From the NCBI GenBank assembly GCA_012931725.1, contig CM022944.1:36178539-36242538 (forward strand): a DNA stretch of 64,000 nucleotides, read 5' to 3'. Under the pieces are notes generated by a model. The model did no database searches. It saw only the letters and a list, made by a program, of their open reading frames with translations, and was not told the DNA's origin. Position numbers and translations under genes: made by a program. Below are positions 21,157 to 32,020 of this stretch, piece after piece; position 1 is the first letter of the stretch; each line of letters opens with the position of its first letter. This DNA comes from Litsea cubeba (Eukaryota; Streptophyta; Magnoliopsida; Laurales; Lauraceae).

Positions 21157-22920
21157 TCACGTAATGATCTTCTCTGAATCCTCACTGCCTGGAACCTGGG
21201 CTGCGCTCTGGTGAGCTCGGCCCTCGCTGCCGCCAGCATCTCCTGCCTCAACGAACTCTGGAATGTGGCCTTCTTCGGTCAACTTCTCCAGATACCTCTG
21301 CAAAGAGTTGCAGTCCTCGGTCTTGTGCCCGCTACCTTTGTGGTAAGAGCAGTAGAGCTTGCTCTGGCTGCCGGAGGTGGGCTCATTCCTCAAGGGCGGA
21401 GGCCACTTGAAGAATGGCTTGGTCTTTATCTTGGTCAGGATACGGTAGATCGGCTCCTTGAAGACGACGTTGACACTCTGACTGGCGCTGGTAGGAGGTC
21501 TGGGCTGCCAGGTGCCCCCAGATCTGGACGTCGCAGGCTGCGCCGAACTGGAGACCCAGGCCTGCTTGGGCTCCTGCTTCTGGAAGGGCCTCCCGCCTCC
21601 CTGCCGAGGCTGGCTACTCTTCTGCTCGGGCTCCGGATGCCCGTCCTGATCCCTAGCTCGGATCTCGTCTTCCTCCCGGGCGATGAAGCGCTTCACCCGG
21701 GACATCAACTCTGGCATGGATTCTGGGGGGTTCCCGGCCAAGTCCTTCCGCAAGTCGTTGCCGGGGATCAGGGCATGCTGGAAGGCGTAGATTGCTATCT
21801 CCTCCCTGGTGCCCTCGATCTGGCTGTAGACCGCCCAGAATCGCTGGGCGAACTTGGCGAGGGTCTCACCTTGCTTCATTCTCAGGGCGAGGAGGTCCCC
21901 TTCCTTCTTGGGGACGGCGCTGTAGGCTTGGAACTTCTTCAGGAAAGAGAGCTGGAGCTCCTTCCAACTCGAAATGGACTTCTCTGGGAGAGAACAGAAC
22001 CACTTCAGGGGGAGGTCACCCAAACTGGAGGAAAAGATTTTGCAGTTCAGGTGACCCTCGTTCCCCCAGATGGACATCTTCTGGGAGAAGTGTCGGAGGT
22101 GAGCGGATGGGTCGGACAGTCCGTCATAGGGGACGAACCGCGGGACGGAGAACTTTCTGGGCAAGGGGGTGCGCTCGATCTCTTTTGTGAAGGGTGAGCC
22201 CCCCAGATCAGTGTGACCACAGATCTGCTTCTGGTCCCGTACGTCCAAGTTGTGCTGGAGAGCCAATCTGACACGTTTGTCAAATCGCTCCTGCTCATCG
22301 TCCTTCTCTGGAGTCTGAGCTCTGGGCTTTCGCTTGGGTTGGTTCGGGCTACGACGGCTATGAGTTCGGCCATCGCGGCTACGATGACTCCGGCTGTTGC
22401 TCGTGCCTTCGTCATGAATCTGGCTCCGTTTATGGTCCAGATGATTTCTGAGGTCCTCGCGGGGAGGCTGGGCTGCCCTGCTGGGGGCGTCCCTCTTCTT
22501 CCCTTGAGGCTCAGAGACCTGCCTCAAGGAGGCAGTTTGCGCTGCCCTCAGCTGCTGCTGGAGCTCGCGAATCAGCTGCTCTTGCTTCTGGAGGAGAGCA
22601 GTTTGGGCTTCGAGAACCTCTCCAGTGGCAGGGGGTTGAACGTGGCGCGTCTCTCCTACGGCCACGGCTTTGTCCTTCCGAGGACGCTCATGCCGACGCT
22701 CATCGCGTCTGGGTGGCATGACCTCTTCTGCTGAGATCGAGGCCTCGAGTCCCTCTTGGAGTGGGAACTCGACAAAGAGCTGAGAGCCTAAGCGGCCCTC
22801 GCCTGCAGACGTGCCATGCACCGTGCGGGAGCGCCCTTGAGGAGGGACGTCCGTTGACGGTGGTGGCAGCTCGAGCGCTGCTCTCGAGGACTCTACGCCC
22901 TTCCTAGCTTTCGGAGGCAT
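21157..22920 (-). CDS. gag: Gag of the Retand-like element
   Basis: Intact 587-codon frame from ATG at 22920, only 79 bp inside the 5' LTR/PBS border. A basic N-terminus with a coiled-coil stretch (LLQKQEQLIRELQQQLRAAQ) is followed by an Arg/Ser-rich region. The retrotransposon gag domain lies at about residues 280-420 (FSSSLGDLPLKWFCSLPEKS, MKQGETLAKFAQRFWAVYSQ). Near the C-terminus is a knuckle-like CSYHKGSGHKTEDC, the C-x2-H variant of Tat elements. It would form particles for its own RNA or be used in trans with an autonomous partner. The frame carries no stop, consistent with the young LTRs. Confidence 0.88.
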   Translation of the reverse strand: MPPKARKGVESSRAALELPPPSTDVPPQGRSRTVHGTSAGEGRLGSQLFVEFPLQEGLEASISAEEVMPPRRDERRHERPRKDKAVAVGETRHVQPPATGEVLEAQTALLQKQEQLIRELQQQLRAAQTASLRQVSEPQGKKRDAPSRAAQPPREDLRNHLDHKRSQIHDEGTSNSRSHRSRDGRTHSRRSPNQPKRKPRAQTPEKDDEQERFDKRVRLALQHNLDVRDQKQICGHTDLGGSPFTKEIERTPLPRKFSVPRFVPYDGLSDPSAHLRHFSQKMSIWGNEGHLNCKIFSSSLGDLPLKWFCSLPEKSISSWKELQLSFLKKFQAYSAVPKKEGDLLALRMKQGETLAKFAQRFWAVYSQIEGTREEIAIYAFQHALIPGNDLRKDLAGNPPESMPELMSRVKRFIAREEDEIRARDQDGHPEPEQKSSQPRQGGGRPFQKQEPKQAWVSSSAQPATSRSGGTWQPRPPTSASQSVNVVFKEPIYRILTKIKTKPFFKWPPPLRNEPTSGSQSKLYCSYHKGSGHKTEDCNSLQRYLEKLTEEGHIPEFVEAGDAGGSEGRAHQSAAQVPGSEDSEKIIT

Positions 22921-22980
22921 GGCTTCTGAAAGATTGAGGTTAAGAAGGTTGGGAAGGTTGGGAAGGTTGGGATATTACTT

Positions 22981-22999
22981 TCCCACAGACGGCGCCAAT
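22981..22999 (-). other. Primer-binding site of the Retand-like element
   Basis: Minus strand AATTGGCGCCGTCTGTGGGA directly follows the LTR end CTGCACCTACA. TGGCGCC plus GTCTGTGGGAA is a common plant Gypsy PBS form. Confidence 0.8.
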
Positions 23000-23887
23000 T
23001 GTAGGTGCAGAAAATAAAGACCCACAATAACTGGGGAGCCTTAGAGGACTTATCCAATGATGATGATGACTGGGTACCGTCCGAAAGCCTGAAAGAGAAG
23101 AGCAAACGATCAAAGGACCCTGGCCTGGGCGGCGCAAGGCTCTCCGATGCCAAAGTCAGTGAATGAACTGGAACAATGGAAGGAGAGGAAGAAGAGAGAC
23201 AGAGTAACGGCTCTGTGTATGAAATTGTGCGTACCTTTAATGGTGGTTTGAGCCTCTATTTATAGAGTTTGGGACGTATCTTTGGGAGATATCGTGGTGT
23301 GGGTCTCATGATTCGACTGGGAAGTCATGATCAGCCCACGTTGCCATAAATGCGGTCCAATCCAGCCCACTCTGCATTAAATGCGCGTCGGATCAGCCCA
23401 CGTCGCATTTAATGCGCGTCTTGTTGGGCCAGATCGTGTTGGACGCCTTTGGCGGTAGGGGATCGTGGGATCTGCCCTCGGGCCTTGCCCTGATGTGGCC
23501 TCAGCCGCTGGATGTCGTGTCTGTCCCACTAGCTCGTGCCCCTATCCCTCCACGTGCCTGGTGACGTGGGGGATGAGGGGCGTGAGTGGAGACTCTTTCT
23601 GGCTTCGGCTTCCATCCCGGCTTCTTCAGCCGAGGTGGAGCTTTCTGCCGAGATGGCATCCGGGGTGGCCCAGCCGAGGTGGAGCTCCCTGCCGAGATGG
23701 CGCCCGGGGTGGGCCAGTTCGGCGCTAGTGGCCCGGAGCCGCCTGACTTCGGCCGGACCTCCTGCCCTGGTGGCCGGGGTGAGCTTGGTGCCACGTGGAT
23801 AGCACGCGGATGGCACGTGAGAGTGCTTAGTCTCATCTGATGGCTGTGATTAGCGTAATCCTGTGGTTCTGGAAATCTCTCCACACA
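23000..23887 (-). repeat. 5' LTR of the Retand-like element
   Basis: 888 bp, the promoter-proximal LTR. TATA box at 23257-23264 (minus) and the GCATCGGAG block at 23110-23150. It differs from the 3' LTR at about six positions and one single-base indel by eye. Followed by the GCTGT duplication at 23888-23892. Confidence 0.93.
23257..23264 (-). promoter_or_regulatory. TATA box driving the Retand-like genomic RNA
   Basis: TATAAATA within CTCTATAAATAGAG on the minus strand, about 260 bp from the LTR/PBS border. Confidence 0.65.
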
Positions 23888-23892
23888 GCTGT

Positions 23893-26800
23893 CATTAGTG
23901 TGAAGTCGTTTTTTCTTCCTTTAAGAAGTTTAGGAATTAAAGATATTTGCTTTATTGTTTGAATGTTTCTCTCAATTAAGAAGTAAGCATGTTGTACAAC
24001 CACCATATTGAATAGAAAAGAAGTTGGTACAAGACTCACATCCCAAAAGGTAATGAGCAAACATCTCTTACTAAAATTCTGAAATGGTAGGAGAGAAGAT
24101 TACCATTGCTCCTTGCCAACACTTGGAGAAAGAGTACAAAACTTCTTTATATTTAATTCCATTGAACTAGATAAAGACATCCTATTACATAATACACAAC
24201 TCATAATGCTAATAAGACAAAGCAATCAAATTATAATAACCAATGAACTCTTTTAATGCAAATAGACTACTTAATATAATCATACAAGTATAACAATGAC
24301 TCTTTAACAAAACCCTTAAAATAAGTGAAACTAGCTAGGGTTCCAATGAACTTCACATTTGGGACCAATGTAACACGAAAAGATTACTGTTGGATAGCAA
24401 ACCTATGGGGCAGTAGATCAATTGGATACTCTAAATCAATGGGTTTAATCAGATAAAGCTTTCAATGGCTGAAAGCTCATTACTTCTTTTTAGAATAGGA
24501 CACTTGACATAGTCCACTTCTAGATATATGAGCTCCTTAGAATTTATCCATCTTAAAAAAAAAACCTCAGATTTATTGGATTTAACAACTCTCTTACTTA
24601 AGACTATGAAAATCAATGATCAAGGGAGAAAGGATGGTATATCTGCAACACCATCCATTTGGAAACTTTAATCTGCCAATTATCAATTCCATTGAAGCCG
24701 AATGTTTTTTGTGGATGACTAATGCATTAACCCTTTTGTATTTAATAGATAAAAATAAGTCACAATACCTGCCAATCACTGTGGTGGTGATTGGTGAGGC
24801 ACCTCCATCTCAATAAAAATAAAAACTAAAAAAAAACTCCATCTCCATAAAAACAATCATGGAATTCCTAGCTAGCTTTTTTAATAGAAAGCATCAATTT
24901 CAATTGTTAGCATTGACGGTTCAAACAATTTCTATAGCAAATTCATTAGAGAATAAGGACTTACATAAGATGTAACTTTTTTACCACCACATAGGATTCC
25001 ATGATCAATCCAACCACCTCACTCGTAATACCCCCTCATGAATTGACACTCCCAAATAATTTGACACTAATCTAAGTCATACTTACCATTGAGTTGAATC
25101 TCACAAAATATGTGCAGCCGGTGAAGCATTCATTTTTCATGCTAGGATGGTGACGGCTTGAGCATGCCTACTTAGTTTTGAGTCAATTTGGGGTTGGACT
25201 TGGTTAGCTTTAGGTCCTAAGAAATGTGAACTAATAAACTAGAACATATTCTGTCTTTGGTCTATGTAATTCTAACATTAGATTTGGATAACAATTGAAA
25301 GCTATTTGATGCTTTCTATTAAATGTCATATTTTTCTTACCTTGTTTGTGCTACAGTATTCCACATGAAGGTGTGTATACATTGAAACTTACTCTGTATT
25401 GCTTTGTTTTGCTACTGAGCTTTTCATGTAGCTCATGTGTTCTGTCTATATTTACACAGATCCATTTCGTGAGGTGAAGAGGAAAAGGGACAAGAAAAAA
25501 GAGGTATGGTTTATATTAAGTCCTATCACCTTGCATCACTTAAATAAATAGATGATAACCAATACAAATGCCCTTTAATCAAAGTGGCACAACAGTTCTA
25601 CATATCAATCACACTAGCTTGTAAGGCCATACGTTGTCCACCCTGCATTTATCCTATAATGGAGCTGTCACCTTATTAAGGAAATGACCTTTAATGAAAG
25701 TGGCACCCAACAATCACAGAGCACTCCTCTTGTCTGTCTATATTCTGCCCACCTTGCACTAATCTTATATGAAGCATCCAAGTCAAACCCGCTGATGTGT
25801 TCTATAATTCTTTTTTTCTACATTAAACATTGGTTTTTATTCTAACTTAAATGATACCATCATTTATTTAATTTATTTTATTGTGATTGGTTCAAAGTAG
25901 AGGACAAGACTAATGGGTGCATTGTTGATCCCAATACAAACATGACAATGGTGAACATGGAAAAATTGAAAGGAAAAGATAAGGAAGGAAAGAGCCATTC
26001 ATATTAGCGTCTCAAGCAAGTCAAGTTTTTTACTCCAAAGATCAAACTAGACAGAGATTAAGTTTATGTGAAATAGCAAACTTATTGAATAGAAAGACTT
26101 TCATTCTTGATGAAGACAGAGATTAAGTTTATGTGAGATGTTTCTCTGGGTGAATCATTGGAAGTATTTTATTTTCTCCATGCTTTGTTTATTTGTTTAG
26201 TTGTATACTTGTATATCTCGTGTGATGTTGGAAGACTGTTTGGCATATTGCATATGTTATATATGCAGAAAAAAGGGATTGGAAAAAAGAAAATCTCATG
26301 GTAACTCCGGAAACTCATCTACTGATTTGGAAAAAAGAAAACTCTGAAGCCTTACATGTTTATTTGCTGAAAATTGATCTAATGTGAATCAGTTTCGTTT
26401 TAAGGAGGGAGTGTTCTAGCTTTCTAAAGCTGGTTTTCACCATAGAACCTTTTAATTGACATACTAATGTAGCAGTTATCAATAACTTTTTTCAACTGTA
26501 AAGTCCATTTAAAGTCCATTATCTTAATGGACTCTGACTCTGCTTAATCTCTCTGGTATAAACTATATAGATTATCTAATGGTAGCTAATAACTCTCTCA
26601 GATCCCTATGAAATTATTGTTGCTATTATATGATATCCCTTGCTAGTATCCTTCTGATATTTTCATCTGAATGTCATCAAAGTAATGATCAAAGCTAAGT
26701 AGTAAGTTTTTTTTTTTTTTTCACAATGTAAATGATGCTCTTGGATTAATCGTGTAAAAAATACTTGATTTACTTCATTGGTACTTATCCATTTGTGCTC

Positions 26801-27166
26801 TTGCTTATTTCTACAACTGAACAATGCACTTAAAATCCAAAAGTTACTTAACTTTTTTCTAATAAATAATGATATTTTTTTGCTCATCATGATTAGATCG
26901 GTTAACTGTTATCTCCTGTCTGAAGCTGCTTTAAATGTTTGTAAATCTTGGTTACAAGGAGCACTTTAGCTACAACTGTACCTCCTTTTATGTAGCCTGC
27001 TGGGGCTCTAGGATTTTCTTGAGGAATGCTAGACCCTATATTATTATCCTTACAAGGAAATGTTGTGTAATTTGATAGTCTTATTTTACTCGATGGTGCA
27101 GCTGGTAGATTAGTGTGTTTTTGTTTTTGCATTGCTGTTACTGATGCTGGCCAACTTTGAGTGCAG
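23893..27166 (+). other. A/T-rich stretch without a firm gene
   Basis: Continues the locus interrupted by the Retand-like element. No frame above about 75 codons is convincing. Short GT-AG bounded candidates are 25460-25502 (DPFREVKRKRDKKKE) and about 26270-26346 (KKGLEKRKSHGNSGNSSTD, then a stop); both are Lys-rich and could be two exons of one gene end. No family was recognised, and no upstream AP-4 sigma exon was found here. Confidence 0.3.
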
Positions 27167-27253
27167 TGTTCATTTGTTGAGCATCGGAATTACAAAGTTG
27201 TATACAGGCGCTATGCATCACTTTTTTTCTTGGTAGGGGTTGATAATGATGAG
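27167..27253 (+). pseudogene. AP4S: AP-4 sigma adaptin single-exon fragment
   Basis: An 87 bp exon (29 codons) between GTGCAG and GTGGGT reads CSFVEHRNYKVVYRRYASLF then FLVGVDNDE. This is the highly conserved mid-segment of clathrin-adaptor sigma subunits, closest to AP-4 sigma (VEHRNYK-x-VYRRYASLFFLVG). The intact protein is a small subunit of the AP-4 coat at the trans-Golgi. The expected upstream (MGIRFI...) and downstream (ENELAILEFIHLLVE) exons were not found within several kb. The exon has no damage. Either the neighbours are very far away or it is a captured fragment; the latter is preferred because it lies 2.5 kb from a CACTA end. Confidence 0.7.
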
Positions 27254-29794
27254 GTGGGTCATCCCTTTTTGTTTACGTACCGCATTTATTATAGACGTTT
27301 GATAATTACTAAAGCTAGTCATATGATAATGAATCGTTTCTTGTTGACATTCTTTTAGAATCTATTTACCAGGTGATTACCTGCATGAGAGACAACTCTA
27401 TCACTTGATAAAACTGTTTTTTAGTTAACCCAAAAAAATTCTCCCACTTTGCCAAACACAGCCAAAATCATCTCTCTCACTGGAGACACTCATGCAACTA
27501 GGTATGACCACCAGTTGCAAGGTGTGTGGGACAGGGAGTTCCTTTCATGGATCAGGGATGGTGGAAAAAATCCTATGCTTGATCATAAATATTGATATAA
27601 TTGTTTAAAGGATCAAAGGTTTTGCTTTAGGGTATTCTAATCCAACATTGAAAATCACTCTGTTCCAAGTGAGATTCAAGCACAGGACAAATTGCAGAGG
27701 AGGTATGAATTGAAGGTACTTCAGAATTCAGATTCACCAGAGGCATACCCCAAAAAGATCACAGGTGTGGCTCGGCACTTGGGATCATTTTCACATGTGC
27801 ACAGCATGCAACATACACATCTTCTTCGAGAGCTTGTTACATATATAAATCTCATTTTCCACCCGTGACCATGAGTTAGTGACAGCATTTTAGTTTATTA
27901 ACCATTAAATTTTTTTACATTTGATTAGGTTCCAACTCACATTTTGGTGGCACTTAGCAAGCAGTCATTGCTGGTGATTTTTGGTGATGGAATACAGATC
28001 AATAGTCCATCCTATTTGTGGATCTCTTGAGATAACAATAAAGAAGCCATGCCAATTGGAAGTTAATTGTCCGATCCATGTCTTACTTTTGAATGATTTA
28101 GTAGAGTTTTGAGCAACTTTTAGAATATAGAAGAATGGCTAGCATTGCTTTTTTCTCGTTTGCTTTTGAAAAAGCAACAAAGAAGTTATCTTCAAGAGAT
28201 AGACTGTAAGCTGTCTTAGTAGACAATAGACACCCATAAAGTCACCACAAAATCCAAAGTAACAAACCCATAAAACTGCCTGAAACAAAATGAGATCTCA
28301 GAACTCCAGCTTTTGTGACTAAATCCACTTCAACGTTCCATTCTCTTGGAATAAGGATAAAACAGTAAAAGAGACATCAACTGTGGACAGCAGCAGCCTT
28401 ATCTTGATAACAGCATCAGACAATCCTCAAGATGCTACTTCAGATCTTTTGAAACCATCTTAGAGTATTTGGACCTGCTCAATAGTGCAAAGATCTTAAT
28501 CCAGTTCCTCTCAGGGCGTCCCAAATCTCCAATGTAACTGGACCTTAGAAAGCAAGTGCATGTGTCATCTATAATTGTTGCACCTATATGCCCGAGGGAC
28601 CATGTCTTCCTTGAGAACTTTTGCCGGTGTTCAACCACCATTGACCTGATTGACGTTGCTTGCAATTACCTTTCTTTTAGGGTTGTTTGCCTTTTATGCT
28701 TGGGATAGGAAATTGGATTTTACATATGCAAATGTTATATATGCAAATCTTTCTTTAGTTTTTTTCTTTTCTTTTGATCAAGTGTTTCATGTATGTTTGT
28801 GTCTATGGTGCAGGACACATAAGCAGATCATTAAGGATGCTCATGGTGGTCGTATAAGTGTTAGGGATGTGGACCACACTCATATTAAGGAATTTGGTAA
28901 ATGGTTCGAATGCTTTAGATGATTTTAGATTCTTAATATCCTCCTAATTATATATTAAAAATATGATGCTTTCACTTAGTTGCAGGTTTAGATGCACTAA
29001 TCACTGCTTGTTTGTAGAGCCTTGTTCTTTGTTTTACTTTTTTCTTTTCTTTCTTGCTGGATCTCTGTAGGACTTAATCTCAAGAAAATAGATAAATGTA
29101 TGGGACGATATGTTTCATTTTTTGTACCCATTCTATCTTTCTAATCTATGTTGGATTGTAATACTTATATATAATGCACTAATAAATTCATTTCCTTTTC
29201 TCTGTTTGGTGATGAATGGTTTGGCAAATGTCCTACAATCTTTTTTTTTTCAGGTATGTCTTTTTGTTTCTTTTCATATTGGGTTACTTTTTGTTCATCC
29301 TACATTTTGGCATGTGTTTCTTGGATTTTTTTAATTTGCCGTGCGCCTATATTTTGGAGCATGTCTGAGTGTTTGACATTATATGTTATTTAGGATCATC
29401 TTTTGTGCTTTTTTTGAAATGCTCTATTTGTATGTGATCTTGAACTTTTGGCTATCCTTGACTGCTACTGCAATCATAGTTGAAATTTAGATGACTGCAA
29501 TGAAAAAAGCACAATTGGAAGGTGCTTATTGTCCAAACAATTGGAAGGCTTCATATCAAGTCATGTTAACTTGCCTACATAAAAAATATTAGATTAGAAT
29601 GTAAAATTTGTTGAAAGATGGCAATAGTTAGTGTTTTATTTGGTATTCTAATGACATTAGAAATGTCCAAAAAGCAATGTTTGTTGTGTTTGAAATTGTG
29701 CATATAGGGGCCTGACAAGTACAGGAAAAATATTAAAAAAATATTTTTTTTAAAATATAAATGCGGGCAAAAAATTTTTTAAAAATTATATTAA
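27254..29794 (+). other. Stretch with weak exon candidates before the CACTA end
   Basis: Two readable segments. 27640-27840 gives DKLQRRYELKVLQNSDSPEA and then YPKKITGVARHLGS before a stop. 28814 to about 28920, after TGGTGCAG, gives THKQIIKDAHGGRISVRDVD then HTHIKEFGKWF. The latter recalls the conserved H-x-F-x-x-W-F segment in the C-terminal part of CACTA TNP2-type transposases, but the match is short. The rest is A/T-rich with T-runs; nothing else is supported. Confidence 0.3.
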
Positions 29795-30671
29795 TGTTTT
29801 GCCGGCGCCTCAAAACGCCGGCAAAAGTTCTTAAAATTTTATAATTGAGAAAAATAGAGGACTTTGCCCAGCGAAATTAACTATTTTACCGGCGAAAAAT
29901 AACGCCGGGAAACATTTTTTCTTAATTTATTATTGAAAAAATTACCTTTTCCCGGCGCAAAAAAACGCCGGGAATCTTTTGCCGGCATTCAAAAATTCTT
30001 TTCAAGGCGAAAAATAACGCCGGTAATTTTTGCCGGCGCAAAAAATCGCCGCTAAAAGTTTTAAAAAGTTTTAAAAATTATTTTCTGGGCGCAAAAAAAC
30101 GCCGGGAATATTTTACCGGCGCAAGGAAACACCGGCAAAAGCATTCAAAAATTCTTTTCCCGACGAAAAATAACGCCGGTAATTTTTTGCCGGTGCAAAA
30201 AAATCGCCGCTAAAAGTTTTAAAAAGTTTTAAAAATTCTTTTCCCGGCGAAAAATAACGCCGGTAATTTTTTGCCAGCGCAAAAAATCGCCGCTAAAAGT
30301 TTTAAAAATTCTTTTCCCGGCGAAAAATAACGCCGGTAAAAGTTTATTATTGACTTTTTTTCAGCAAAAAATAACGCGCGAAATCCTTTACCGGCGAAAA
30401 AAACATCGGGAAAAGTTTTTTAAAGTTTTATTATTGAAAAAATAGACCTCTTTTCCGGCGAAATCAATTCTTTTTCCGGCGACAAATAACGCCGGCAATG
30501 TATATCCCTTTCCTGGCGTTGCTTTATTTTGCCAGTAAAATGCATTAGTGGCGTATTATTACTGGCGAATTGCCGGCGCAATAGAAATCGCCGGGAAAGC
30601 CCTTTCCTGGCGATTTCTTGACCTTTGCCGGCGTTTTTTGAGCGCCGGTAAAAGTGAAATTTCTTGTAGTG
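29795..30671 (+). mobile_element. CACTA (En/Spm) transposon right terminus with subterminal repeats
   Basis: The right end, read on the minus strand, is CACTACAAGAAATTTCAC, the classic plant CACTA terminal inverted repeat. The adjoining 870 bp consists of many direct and inverted copies of GCCGGCG...CGCCGGC joined by A/T-rich spacers with TAAAAGTTTTAAAAA and AAAATAACGCCGG, the expected subterminal transposase-binding array. CGT follows at 30672-30674 as a possible 3 bp target duplication. The left terminus was not found in the window, so the extent of the element is unknown; it may reach leftward to the transposase gene at 8.9-10.7 kb. Confidence 0.75.
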
Positions 30672-32020
30672 CGTAGTGGACGAGTTATGCCTCGTGAGGG
30701 TTTGCAGTGAATATACCCACAAAATTCATTTATTCTAAAAACAAACGTAGAAATAAAAACAATTTTTTTTTTTCAAAAGGAAATCAAGTTATCTCGGACA
30801 CTCTTTGTGTAACCCAGAATAGTCAAAATCTCAGACTTAACAAAATTCGGTTCATCCTTCGAATATCAAACTTTTCTTTTCTTTTTTTTTTTTCAAATAC
30901 TAACTTTTGTGTGCCTTGTGCAAGTGTATACATCCAATCAATCTTTCAAATGTTCCACTATGATGTCATGAAAACATAATTCTCCCTTAAATGCTCTGAT
31001 CTTTCCTAGATTTAGTGGCTCATAAGTTTCCCTCTCAAGGCTACTATGACGGCTTTCACACTACTGTATTTTAAAAGGCTGCGAGATGCATCTCTATTTT
31101 TATTTTATTTTTTTTTGCAGTCACGCACATGTGACTGTGCAATGCCTCGGTCCCTTAAGCTTTCTAATTAACCCATGTAATGAGCATTCGGCCAGTGACT
31201 CCCAAACCAGATGGCTTTAGGGCACTAGGTATGTAAATACCCCTAAGGGCTTACTGGCTCGGGTTAAAAAGGCTACGAATCCAAACTAGTAACAAAACTT
31301 TTTATTCAAGACTTCTAACTAAACTTCTTTTTTTTTTTGCAGTCCTCAACAATAGGCAGCCTTTTTCAATTCGCCCGAATTAATCCAATGGTTTTGGTTG
31401 GCCTAACCATCCCGATGAACCAGGTAGACTTACAAGGTTAGACTTCAGAAAGTCATCCTATCTTTCTTGAAAAACTCTAAATTCAACACCAAGGCTTCTC
31501 ACCCAAAATCTTGATAGATGTATACGTGTTTCAGTGAAAAACAGAGTTTAGTATTATTTTGATATATTCTAGAAAAGATTTGAACTTTCATTTTACTTCC
31601 TTCCAAGGATTTCGAAATTCCAGATTTCCGAGCATCATTGAATTTTATCAATTCCTTTCAAAACTACCATTTTAAAAAAATATATATTGCACAAACAAGA
31701 AATTGTCCTAAAATTTTTAAAAAAATAAAAATTTTCATAAAATTGAAAAAAAATAAAAGTTCTCCTAAAATTGAAAAAAAAATACCTAAAATTGGACAAG
31801 TGTGCTTGTTCCCACCCCCAAACCGAAACTAGACAGCATCCTCGATGTCGTGCATGTAATGCAGAAAATGATAATGTAACATGAGGAAAAATAAATTGCA
31901 GGAGGTAAAGGAAAGAAGTTACCTGATGATTTTGCATGGCGCTCCCTGTCCAAGGTTAGAAAAAAAAATAAAAAAAAATCTAAACTAATAATAATCTATA
32001 TAAAAACAAAGAAAACGAAA
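30672..32020. other. Unassigned A/T-rich stretch
   Basis: No coding frame is supported. Several T9-T12 runs and a block at about 31180-31270 (CAAACCAGATGGCTTTAGGG, GGGCTTACTGGCTCGGG) look like untranslated leader of some LTR retrotransposon, but no LTR or PBS could be fixed. The Athila-like polyprotein stops at its right edge, so a deletion or junction lies near 31.9-32.0 kb. Confidence 0.35.

Larger units (their letters stand above)
15643..23887 (-). mobile_element. Complete Retand-like Ty3/Gypsy element, non-autonomous
   Basis: Two LTRs (15643-16529 and 23000-23887) with TG...CA ends and a perfect 5 bp duplication. Sense is the minus strand: 5' LTR, PBS, gag (22920-21157), a remnant of the integrase end, a 78 bp tandem array, then a gene on the opposite strand (17043-19554), polypurine tract and 3' LTR. 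Protease, RT, RNase H and most of integrase are absent. Known Retand elements (Silene) share this plan: antisense ORFs next to the right LTR, amplified tandem repeats, and non-autonomous partners. The LTRs differ by about 6 substitutions and one 1 bp indel by eye, so it is young. Confidence 0.92.

Noticed and set aside
21211..22197. 328-codon plus-strand frame opposite to Retand-like gag
   Set aside because: Leu/Gly-rich mirror of a GC-rich gag gene; composition and placement are those of a shadow frame.
30420..30979. Frames of 90-100 codons at the CACTA end
   Set aside because: Composed of subterminal repeats or crossing the element border; no coding signal.
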